A stretch of 64,000 nucleotides of DNA, from positions 62,001 through 126,000 of the forward strand of contig CAKUFD010000002.1 in NCBI GenBank assembly GCA_934647195.1. Reading direction: 5' to 3'. Below the pieces are notes generated by a model, which saw only the letters and a program-made list of their open reading frames with translations, was not told where the DNA came from and did not search any database. Positions 9,089 to 17,067 of the stretch are shown one piece after another; within the stretch, counting starts at the first letter, position 1; the number at the start of each line of letters is the position of its first letter. The position numbers and the translations under genes were made by a program. Origin of the DNA: an uncultured Collinsella sp. (GTDB lineage Bacteria; Actinomycetota; Coriobacteriia; Coriobacteriales; Coriobacteriaceae).

Positions 9089-12000
9089 CTATTTCCGATT
9101 CATATGCGAGCGTTCGCATTGAAGCGCCAGATCCCGCATGCGCTCGATTGAGGCGACGAGCTTTTCCTCGCTTGCTTGCCACGACCAATTGTCACCGGTG
9201 GTTCCGGGGACATTCATGCGCGCGTCATCGCCTAGGAGCATCACATCTTGGAGCGTGAGCATGACAAGGGGCGTGTTACTCTTAAAGGCGCGCTCGATCA
9301 TGTCGAGAGCGGTATGTTGGAGCTCGGCATCATGTTCGCTTGCATTCGCAAACCAACGGGCACCTATCCAGCCCATGAGGGTCGAGGTGTCATGGGTCGA
9401 GGTATAAACCACGTTTGCGGGGTTGTTGGGCATCGAGAAACGCGGGTCGTCATCGCAAAATTCAAGCACATCCATGCCGGGGAAGCCGCACTGCGCTTTA
9501 AGTGCGCGCACAGCGGGCGTGAGATATCCCAGGTCCTCGGCGATAAACGGTAGCTGCCCTAACTGCTCGCGGACGCATGCGAAGAGCTCCAAGCCTGGCC
9601 CTGGAATCCATCGGCCGGCAGCGCCGGTCATTCCGGCGGGGATGGAAAAATACGACTGGAAGCCAAGGAAATGGTCCAGGCGTACCTCGTCGTAGAGCTC
9701 GAGGGAGCGGCGCAGGCGCTCGGTCCACCACACGTAGCCGTCGTCGTGCATATGGCGCCAGCGGAATGTGGGGTTGCCCCAAACCTGTCCGGTCTCGGAG
9801 AAGCGGTCGGGCGGGGTGCCTGCGATCTCTGCCGGCATTCCCGTTGCATCGAGCTGGAACATCTCCGGTTCGCTCCAGGTGTCGGCGGAGTCGTCCGAGA
9901 CGTACATCGGGATATCGCCGATGATGCGAATGCCGCGCTCGTTGGCGTAGCGTTTAAGCTCGCGCCACTCGCAGTCAAAACGATATTGCGTGAAGGCGTG
10001 GTAGCGCGCACGCTCACGATAGGCGGGGTCGTCGAGAATCGCGACGTCATAGCGCGAGAGCTTGGCTTCCCAGGTATGTCGAGAAGCTCCGTTGTGCGCA
10101 TCTTTCACCGCGGCGAACGCGCAATAAGGATCGAGCCAGGTGCTCGCTCGCTCGGCAAACGCGCGATAATCCGCCTGGCGTTCGCCCTCGTTTGCGATAA
10201 ACGCACGGAACTGTGCCTGAAGCTCGGCGGAATTCTCTTCAAGCAGGTCGATATTGCCTGCAAAGGCGGAGGGGCCGGCGTAGGGGGAGTGGTGCTCGTC
10301 TGTTGGGTTGAGGGGCAGGACCTGCCAGTACGATGCGCCCATCTCGTGCAAGTGGTCGATAAAGCGGCGTGCGGGAGCGCCCAATGTGCCGGGTTTGCCT
10401 TCGGCGGGGACGGATGTGATGTGACATACCACGCCCCAGCCGTGATCGAGCGGCTTTTGCAGGCGCGCATGCGGGTGGAAATAGATCGCGGCGCTGCCCA
10501 GGGGATAGAGCGTCACGGTTGTCATTCCATCGTCCTCGGCGCAGACGGTGCGCCCGGAGATAAGGTCGGTGGCGGCTTCTCCCGTAAAGGGTATGCGCAC
10601 CGTATGCGTATTGCATGAATCGCGGTTGATGAGCATGCTTACGTGCTCGCCATGGATGCCTGTCCTCGTATACATAAGGACATCGGCATCGAGGGCGCAT
10701 GCCTCGATGGACGCGGTGGCGAACAACGGCATGGAGCGGCGCAGGGAAGCGGCGTTTTTAATCATTGCCTGGAAGTCCAGGTCTTCATGCCCCCAAGGAT
10801 AGGTTGAGCGGTTGCCAGGATCTGTGGCTCCCTGCAGACCGGCCTCGTCGCCGTAGTAGACGCAAGGCACACCCGGATAGGTCATCTGCATAAGGGTGGC
10901 GAGCCAGAATCGGCCCTTAGCAAGACCGAGCTTGTCGCCGGGCAGATGCCATGTTGCACGCTCGTTTTCGGGGATGGCATCGGGGTTGTCCATACCGCCC
11001 AAAACCGAGATGATGCGCGCACGATCATGGCTGCTCAAGAGATTGAGCGAGCAGCGCATGGCCTCGTCGGGGTAGTTTTCGCGTTGCGACTCGATCATCT
11101 CGGCAGCGCGGTACGCGTCAATACCCTCCGCGGCGGTGAGAAAACCGATCACCATGTCGCGGAACGGATAGTTCATGGCCGCGTCGAGCTCTTCGCCCAG
11201 CAGATAGCGACGAAGATTGCCGTAGCTGATCTTGTTGGAGGCATCTTCCCAGACCTCGCCCAGTACGAGCGCATCGGGCTTCTCGGCGGTTGCCGCTTGC
11301 TTAATCTCGGCGATAAAGCCATCGCTGAGCTCGTCTGCCACATCCAGGCGCCAGCCATCGGCACCCATGCGCAGCCAATGGCGAATCACGCCATCTTTTC
11401 CGAGCAAGAGCTCACGAACGGCGGGGGAGTTCTCGTTAAGTGCCGGCATGTTGGTTACGCCCCACCAGCACTCGTAGGTCCCATCTTCATTGAAGTTGAA
11501 GGCATCTTTCCAGGGTGATGCTCCACCTTGCCAGGCGCCGGGAGCGGGGTAGTTTTCGTAACGGTTGAAGTAGATCGAATCGTCGCCCGTATGGTTGAAA
11601 ACGCCGTCGAGGATGATGCCGATGCCGCGCTCGTGCGCCGCTGCGCACAGGTCGCAAAAATCCTGGTCAGTTCCCAAAATCGGGTCGATATGCAGGTAGT
11701 TTGCCGTATCGTAGCGATGGTTGCTCACCGCTTCGAAGATGGGGTTGAGATAGATTGCCGTGACGCCCATCTCGCTCAAGTGAGGGAGCTTCTCCTCGAT
11801 TCCCTTGAGCGATCCGCCATAGAAGTCCCATGAGGTTATCGACCCATCCGGGTTCCTGTCATAGGTGGGAGGTGTGGCCCAGTCATCTATCAGGTGCTTG
11901 TTGCTTCCACGGCGAGGCTTCGCGCACTCGGTGGCGGTGCGCTCGTGCCACGCGTCGTCGCGCGCGAAGCGATCGGGGAAGATCTGATAGGCAAGTCCGC

Positions 12001-12394
12001 CTTCGTACCAAGCGGGGCGTACCTGGCGCGGCTGATACACCGTGAGCTGAAACGAAGGGACCTCGGCATACTCGTAGACGACGCCCTCGCCGCCCTGTGC
12101 GCCCGCTGCGGCTCCGATGCGCACTTCTGAGCCATCGGAGTGGCAAACGATAAAGGAGTACCAGATGATCGCGGGAGTGTCCCTGGTAATGGAGGTCGAG
12201 AACATGCCGCCCGCGGCGCGTTTCATATCGATAAGCGTTTCGCCTTCGCCATCGACCCAAAGTCTCAGCGTGCACGTTGCGGTAGAGGAATTCTCGCCTT
12301 CGACTTGGCAGCTAAGGCGAACGGGGGTTTTACAGGGAACGGCTCCAAAGGGAGTCCTGAATTGAGGGGATCGGGAGTTGTGTCGGAAGATCAT
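9089..12394 (-). CDS. Fused GH13 debranching/amylase-type hydrolase and GH77 4-alpha-glucanotransferase
   Basis: Bifunctional glycogen/maltodextrin enzyme of 1101 residues. Residues 1 to about 130 form a beta-sandwich-like N-domain. A GH13 (beta/alpha)8 barrel follows, with 'YQIFPDRFARDD', 'DGVFNHTGDD', 'GWRLDVADEL' (nucleophile Asp), 'LVLGEVWEDA' (acid/base Glu) and 'NLLSSHDRARI'. From about residue 620 a MalQ domain begins 'GWGVVCHITSVPAEGKPGTLG' and shows 'DEVRLDHFLGF' (nucleophile), 'FIAEDLGYL' (acid/base) and 'STHDTSTLMGW'. Both active sites look intact. The ATG at 12394 has AAAGGA ten bases upstream; the frame also runs upstream to a TTG. It is the last gene of the glycogen operon and probably debranches and disproportionates limit dextrins left by GlgP. 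Confidence 0.92.
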   Translation of the reverse strand: MIFRHNSRSPQFRTPFGAVPCKTPVRLSCQVEGENSSTATCTLRLWVDGEGETLIDMKRAAGGMFSTSITRDTPAIIWYSFIVCHSDGSEVRIGAAAGAQGGEGVVYEYAEVPSFQLTVYQPRQVRPAWYEGGLAYQIFPDRFARDDAWHERTATECAKPRRGSNKHLIDDWATPPTYDRNPDGSITSWDFYGGSLKGIEEKLPHLSEMGVTAIYLNPIFEAVSNHRYDTANYLHIDPILGTDQDFCDLCAAAHERGIGIILDGVFNHTGDDSIYFNRYENYPAPGAWQGGASPWKDAFNFNEDGTYECWWGVTNMPALNENSPAVRELLLGKDGVIRHWLRMGADGWRLDVADELSDGFIAEIKQAATAEKPDALVLGEVWEDASNKISYGNLRRYLLGEELDAAMNYPFRDMVIGFLTAAEGIDAYRAAEMIESQRENYPDEAMRCSLNLLSSHDRARIISVLGGMDNPDAIPENERATWHLPGDKLGLAKGRFWLATLMQMTYPGVPCVYYGDEAGLQGATDPGNRSTYPWGHEDLDFQAMIKNAASLRRSMPLFATASIEACALDADVLMYTRTGIHGEHVSMLINRDSCNTHTVRIPFTGEAATDLISGRTVCAEDDGMTTVTLYPLGSAAIYFHPHARLQKPLDHGWGVVCHITSVPAEGKPGTLGAPARRFIDHLHEMGASYWQVLPLNPTDEHHSPYAGPSAFAGNIDLLEENSAELQAQFRAFIANEGERQADYRAFAERASTWLDPYCAFAAVKDAHNGASRHTWEAKLSRYDVAILDDPAYRERARYHAFTQYRFDCEWRELKRYANERGIRIIGDIPMYVSDDSADTWSEPEMFQLDATGMPAEIAGTPPDRFSETGQVWGNPTFRWRHMHDDGYVWWTERLRRSLELYDEVRLDHFLGFQSYFSIPAGMTGAAGRWIPGPGLELFACVREQLGQLPFIAEDLGYLTPAVRALKAQCGFPGMDVLEFCDDDPRFSMPNNPANVVYTSTHDTSTLMGWIGARWFANASEHDAELQHTALDMIERAFKSNTPLVMLTLQDVMLLGDDARMNVPGTTGDNWSWQASEEKLVASIERMRDLALQCERSHMNRK

Positions 12395-12529
12395 CGACTG
12401 CTGTTCCTTTGCTGGATGTACAAAAACCAAAGTACAAGTGTAGCGGAAATCCCAAAAGAAGCGGGATGCTGCAGCCTAAATGGCGCAACATCCCGCTTTG
12501 GTGGACGTGCTGTTTGGGGCAGGTGCTGG

Positions 12530-14704
12530 CTATTTGCCGGCGCTTCGACCATGGCCTTTTGCTGTGGCCGAAGATGCCTTGTGCACGGTGGATGACTTGC
12601 GCGCCCTGACCGACTTCGCGGGAGTTTCGGTGTCCTTCGCTTCGGTGATGGAGGCCTTGGGGGTGGGCTTCGTTGCGGTATCGTCCGTCGCCTTGGCCGG
12701 TGCAGCTGCATCGGCCTTGTTTGCGGCAGCCTTCTTCGTGCTGGTCTTCGTTGAGGTGGTCGTCGACTTTGCTCGCGTGGTCGTTGCTTTGGTCGAAGCC
12801 TGGGTCGACGTCTTGGCGCGCGTCTTTCGTGCCGCAGGCTTTGCGGCCGGTTTTTCGGCAGCCGGCGTGGTGGCGACCTTCTCTACAGTCTCGTCGTCTT
12901 GCTGCTCCTTTTTATCGGTGGCAGTGGCCTTCTTTGTCGATGCCGCCGTCTTGCGCGTACGCGTGGTCTTTGCTTTTGTCGGCGTGGCAGAAGCGTTCTT
13001 AGATGGAGCGGCATCTTCGGCCTCGTTTGCGGTAGTGGTCGCGGGGGCTTCAGGTGCTGCGGTGGTCGCCTTCGTTGCCCTCGTGGCGCGTTTGGGCGCG
13101 GCGGTTGCCTTCGGGGTGCGCTTCGCTGCGGGCTCGGGCTCGGGCGCCGGTTCGGGCTCGGGCGCCGGTTCGGGCTTGGGCTTAGGTGCCGGCTCGGGTT
13201 CGGGCTTAGGTGCCGGCTCGGGTTCGGGCAGGCTGCAATCGGGATGGAGGGTCAGATAGAGGTCGAGATAGCGTGCGGCGGAGGCGATCCAACTAAAGTC
13301 GCAGGACATAGCGTGCTCTACGAGCTTCTTCCATTCGGCAGGGTCGTCCCAGAACAGGCGAGCCGCGCGGAAGACGGTGTCGCCCATCTCCTCACCGTTG
13401 AAGTGCGCGAACGAGAAACCGTTGCCTTCGCCGGTGAATTGGTTGTACGGGGATACGGTGTCGCGCAGGCCACCCGTTTCGCGAACGATAGGCAAGGTGC
13501 CATAGCGCATGGCGATCATTTGGGAGAGACCGCACGGCTCAAAGAGGGAGGGCATGAGGAACATGTCGGCGCCGGCATACATGCGCTGCGAGAGCGCCGG
13601 GTCAAACTCGATGCGAGCGGCCATCTGGCCGGGGTAGACCGACTGGTACCAGCGCAGGGCGTCTTCGTAGTCGGCGTCGCCCGTGCCCAAGACTGCCACC
13701 TGGACGCCTCCTTCAAGGATGCGCTCAAGGCAGTACATGACCAGATCTATGCCTTTTTGCCTGGTGAGACGCGTGACCATAACCATAAGGGGACGGTCGT
13801 CGCGTACTTCGAGCCCCAGCTCTTCCTGAATGGCCTTCTTGCAGAGCGCCTTGCCCGACATGTCGTCGATCGAATACGTTGCGGCAATGCGCTTGTCATG
13901 TGCCGGGTCGTTGCGTGCTATGTCGATGCCGTTGACGATGCCGTGCAGAACATTTTGACGGCGGCATAGGGCTCCATCGAGGCCCTCGCCGTATTCGGGC
14001 GTGCGGATTTCCTCTGCATAGCTGGGGGAGACCGTTGTGATGGCGTCGGAGTAGTTGATGGCGCCGAGCATATAGTTGATGGAATCGGCATCGCACCTCA
14101 GCTGACGCGCAGCGGCCTCCACGCCGCCGAGTCCCAAGATGTCATCCAGCACGAAGTCGCTGTATTGGCCTTGGAAGGCGATGTTGTGGATGGAGTAGAC
14201 GGTGCGCACATTTTCATAGAGGGGGAGACCCTGGTAGAACTCGCGTAAAAACACAGGCGCCATGGCTGTGTGCCAGTCGTTGCAGTGCAGGATGTCGCAG
14301 ACAAATCCATCCGGTAGGTGCTGGAGAGACTCGCAGATGGCTTTGGAGAAGAACGCAAAGCGCTCGCCGTCGTCAAAGAAGCCATACGGATAGTCGCGCT
14401 TGAAGTAGCGCTCGTTATCTATGAACAGGTAGGTGATGCCATCGTGTACCAGGCGTTCAAGACCGCAGTACTCGTTTCGCCAGCCCAAGGGCACATAAAA
14501 ATCGGTGACATGTTCCATCTGGTTAAGGAAGGAGTCGTCGATCGTGGAGTACTTGGGCACCATGACGATAACTTCTGCGCCAGCAGCCTTCAGAGCGTGG
14601 GGGAGTGAGCCCGCGACATCGCCAAGGCCACCCGTCTTGACAAACGGAGCGGCCTCCGCGCTCGCGAACACCACATGAAGGGGTTTGGTAGCCGCTTCGG
14701 TCAT
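12530..14704 (-). CDS. glgA: Glycogen synthase with a long basic C-terminal tail
   Basis: GT5 ADP-glucose:alpha-1,4-glucan transferase. Residues 1 to about 490 are a normal GlgA: 'FASAEAAPFVKTGGLGDVAG' (KTGGL ADP-glucose site), 'YSIHNIAFQGQ', 'TTVSPSYAEEI' and 'PSLFEPCGLSQ'. The family is usually about 480 residues, but this protein has 724. The extra 230 or so residues begin with Pro/Glu/Lys repeats (PEPEPAPKPEPE) and continue as an Ala/Lys/Thr/Pro-rich basic tail with no predicted fold. The ATG at 14704 follows AGAAAGGAAA. The tail has no stop or frame change, so it appears genuinely translated. glgD lies 46 bases upstream. Confidence 0.95.
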   Translation of the reverse strand: MTEAATKPLHVVFASAEAAPFVKTGGLGDVAGSLPHALKAAGAEVIVMVPKYSTIDDSFLNQMEHVTDFYVPLGWRNEYCGLERLVHDGITYLFIDNERYFKRDYPYGFFDDGERFAFFSKAICESLQHLPDGFVCDILHCNDWHTAMAPVFLREFYQGLPLYENVRTVYSIHNIAFQGQYSDFVLDDILGLGGVEAAARQLRCDADSINYMLGAINYSDAITTVSPSYAEEIRTPEYGEGLDGALCRRQNVLHGIVNGIDIARNDPAHDKRIAATYSIDDMSGKALCKKAIQEELGLEVRDDRPLMVMVTRLTRQKGIDLVMYCLERILEGGVQVAVLGTGDADYEDALRWYQSVYPGQMAARIEFDPALSQRMYAGADMFLMPSLFEPCGLSQMIAMRYGTLPIVRETGGLRDTVSPYNQFTGEGNGFSFAHFNGEEMGDTVFRAARLFWDDPAEWKKLVEHAMSCDFSWIASAARYLDLYLTLHPDCSLPEPEPAPKPEPEPAPKPKPEPAPEPEPAPEPEPAAKRTPKATAAPKRATRATKATTAAPEAPATTTANEAEDAAPSKNASATPTKAKTTRTRKTAASTKKATATDKKEQQDDETVEKVATTPAAEKPAAKPAARKTRAKTSTQASTKATTTRAKSTTTSTKTSTKKAAANKADAAAPAKATDDTATKPTPKASITEAKDTETPAKSVRARKSSTVHKASSATAKGHGRSAGK
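13132..13230 (-). repeat. Short tandem repeats encoding Pro/Glu/Lys repeats of the GlgA tail
   Basis: Two 18-bp units and two 24-bp units of closely related sequence (built on TCGGGC and GCCGGC) follow one another in frame. They encode alternating PEPEPAP and PKPEPEP blocks. Such repeats are prone to length change between strains. Confidence 0.75.
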
Positions 14705-14750
14705 ATGCTGGGTTTCCTTTCTCTGTCGCGGGACAAGTGAATTACCAGGG

Positions 14751-15884
14751 CTAGTCAAGGGTTGTAATCTCCTTGGTTGCTAGGGGCGCCTTGGCGATGA
14801 TGAGCGTGGCATCGGGGGTGCCGCGCAGTTCGGTCTGTGCGGGAATCACGTTGTTCTTATCGACGATGGCGTTCTCCACGCGCGCTCCGCTATGAATCAC
14901 ACAGCCCTGCATGATGATGGAGTTCGACACCGAAGCGCCGTGCTCAACGACAACGTCGCGCGCAAGGATGGACCCTCGTACCGTGCCCTGGATCAAGCAG
15001 CCCGCGGAGACCAAGGAGTTGCACACCGTGCTTCCCGTGCAGAACTTCGCGGGCGGTGCGTCGTGAGCCTTGGTCATGATGGGGCGATCGGGGTTAAACA
15101 GGCGGTCGTTCAGATCGGGACGCAGCATCTCCATGGAGCGCTGATAGTAGGACTGCTCGTCAAAGACGCCAAGCGCCAGGCCCTTGAACTCGTAGGAGCA
15201 TACGTCGATGCGGCCGAACTCGGGCTCAATGGCTTCAAAGAGATCCAGGTGGTCGACATCTTGATAGTTGTCGATGATGTCGAGCAGCACGTCGCGGTTG
15301 ATGACGCAGCAGTCGAGGAACTTGTTGTCGCCAAAGGAGCAGCCGGCGTGCAGGGCGTGTACGCGTCCTGCGTCACCGATTTCCAGGGCGGTCACGTCCT
15401 CGTCATGCTCGCGTTCGGCGCGGCAGTATACCATCGTGGCGTGGGCACCGGAGCGCTCGTGGGCATTGATGATTTCGGCAAGGTCGATGTTGAAGATGAT
15501 GTTGCATCCACACATGACAACGTAGGGCAGGTCGGAGCGCTGGAAGAGCGTCTTGTTGGCGATGATGTCGCGCAGCAAGAAGCGCATGCCACGCTTGGAG
15601 GCGCCAAATGCGTTGCCGGGGAGCAGGAACAGGCCGCCCTTCTTGCGGTCGAGCATCCAGTCGCGCCCCGACTCCATATGGTCGATGAGCGAGCGATAAT
15701 TGCCCGGCATCACGACGCCGACGGTTTTGATGCCGGCATTCATCATGTTGGAGAGCGGGAAGTCGATCAGGCGATAACGGCCAAAGATCGGCAGGGCCGC
15801 CAAGGGACGGCATTCGGTGAGCTTGGAGCTCGTACGGCAGGTATAGTTTGCGGTGATGTAGCCGATGGCTTTACGGTTGATCAT
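14751..15884 (-). CDS. glgD: Glucose-1-phosphate adenylyltransferase subunit GlgD
   Basis: Non-catalytic or regulatory partner of GlgC, 377 residues. It has the nucleotidyltransferase fold ('LPIFGRYRLIDFPLSNMMN') but lacks the full GGxGxRL pyrophosphorylase loop at the N-terminus, which here reads 'YITANYTCRTSSKLTE'. This matches GlgD of Firmicutes. The C-terminal part is a left-handed beta-helix ('TVRGSILARDVVVEHGASVS'). AAGGGGGAA precedes the ATG, which lies four bases after the glgC stop. Together they would form a heteromeric ADP-glucose pyrophosphorylase. Confidence 0.93.
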   Translation of the reverse strand: MINRKAIGYITANYTCRTSSKLTECRPLAALPIFGRYRLIDFPLSNMMNAGIKTVGVVMPGNYRSLIDHMESGRDWMLDRKKGGLFLLPGNAFGASKRGMRFLLRDIIANKTLFQRSDLPYVVMCGCNIIFNIDLAEIINAHERSGAHATMVYCRAEREHDEDVTALEIGDAGRVHALHAGCSFGDNKFLDCCVINRDVLLDIIDNYQDVDHLDLFEAIEPEFGRIDVCSYEFKGLALGVFDEQSYYQRSMEMLRPDLNDRLFNPDRPIMTKAHDAPPAKFCTGSTVCNSLVSAGCLIQGTVRGSILARDVVVEHGASVSNSIIMQGCVIHSGARVENAIVDKNNVIPAQTELRGTPDATLIIAKAPLATKEITTLD

Positions 15885-15888
15885 CGGT

Positions 15889-17037
15889 TCATTCCCCCTT
15901 CCCGATCACAACATCATTTCCAACGACGGCGGTGTCCTTCGTGACGTCGACGCTACCGAGCTTGACGCCTTCCTCAACTGTCGAGTTTTCGCCCAGAATC
16001 GCACGGGCCACGTGAGCCCCTGCCTTGACGTGGGCACCGGGCAGCAGCACCGAATCCTCGACGACAGCGCGCTCATCGATTACGCAGTCGGTCGAGATGA
16101 TGGAATGACGTACGTTGCCAAAGACCTTGCAGCCGTTGGAAATCAGGCAATCCTCGACACGCGCATCGGGCCCGATGTAGTGTGGCGGGCGCGTGGTGAC
16201 ATTGCTCATAATGGGGAAGTTCTTGTCAAAGAGGTCGAACTCGGGATTCTCGCCCAGCAGGTCCATCGAGGTCTCATGGAAGCTCGAGATGGTGCCGACG
16301 TCTTTCCAGAAGCCATGGAACTCATAGCAGAACAGACGACGGTCATCATCGAGCAGCTTGGGGATGATGTCCTTGCCAAAGTCGTGGCTGGATCGAGGGT
16401 CGAGCGCGTCCTCTTCGAGAGCGTCGATCAAAAGCTTGGTGCTAAAGATATAGATGCCCATGGAGGCGAGGTTGGAATCGGGCTTCTCGGGCTTCTCTGT
16501 GAACTTGAGGATGCGGTCGTCCTCGGGGTCCTTGGTGATGATGCCAAAGCGGCTGGCCTCTTCCCAGGGCACGGGCATGACCGAAATCGTAAGATCGGCA
16601 TTATGCTCGATATGGGTCTTGAGCATCTTGCGATAATCCATGCGATACAGGTGGTCGCCAGAGAGGATCAAGACGTACTCGGGGTCGTGCTCCTTGATGT
16701 AGCCGATGTTTTGCGCAACGGCATCGGCGGTGCCTGCATACCAGCTGCCGCCTTCCTGCGTGGCATACGGGGGGAGGATCGACACGCCGGCGCCGCGCTC
16801 GTCAAGATCCCATGCCTCGCCGGAACCCACATAGGAGTTCAAGAGGTAGGGGCGATACTGCGTGAGGACGCCCACGGTGTCGATGCCCGAATTGGCGCAG
16901 TTCGACAGCGAAAAGTCAATGATCCTGAACTTGCCGCCGAAGGAGACGGCTGGTTTAGCGATCTTGCTGGTCAATGCACCCAGCCTACTGCCCTGTCCTC
17001 CTGCGAGGAGCATAGCAATGCATTCCTTCTTGCTCAT
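15889..17037 (-). CDS. glgC: Glucose-1-phosphate adenylyltransferase (catalytic subunit)
   Basis: Makes ADP-glucose from glucose-1-phosphate and ATP, the committed step of glycogen synthesis. 382 residues. The catalytic loop '[15 protein letters not shown]' is intact, followed by '[15 protein letters not shown]', '[12 protein letters not shown]' and '[12 protein letters not shown]'. The C-terminal beta-helix carries allosteric sites in the family. AAAAGGAG stands six bases before the ATG. It sits between glgP and glgD in the operon. Confidence 0.96.
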   Translation of the reverse strand: MSKKECIAMLLAGGQGSRLGALTSKIAKPAVSFGGKFRIIDFSLSNCANSGIDTVGVLTQYRPYLLNSYVGSGEAWDLDERGAGVSILPPYATQEGGSWYAGTADAVAQNIGYIKEHDPEYVLILSGDHLYRMDYRKMLKTHIEHNADLTISVMPVPWEEASRFGIITKDPEDDRILKFTEKPEKPDSNLASMGIYIFSTKLLIDALEEDALDPRSSHDFGKDIIPKLLDDDRRLFCYEFHGFWKDVGTISSFHETSMDLLGENPEFDLFDKNFPIMSNVTTRPPHYIGPDARVEDCLISNGCKVFGNVRHSIISTDCVIDERAVVEDSVLLPGAHVKAGAHVARAILGENSTVEEGVKLGSVDVTKDTAVVGNDVVIGKGE

Positions 17038-17067
17038 CGGTTTCTCCTTTTGCCGATTGACGGTTAC

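Noticed and set aside
13132..13230. Tandem repeat taken as a possible CRISPR or VNTR locus
   Set aside because: Units are adjacent without spacers and in frame with glgA.
12480..13259. Plus-strand hydrophobic frame (Ala/Val/Phe-rich) opposite the glgA tail
   Set aside because: It is the antisense of Lys/Ala/Thr codons, which always read as hydrophobic residues, and lacks a start site.
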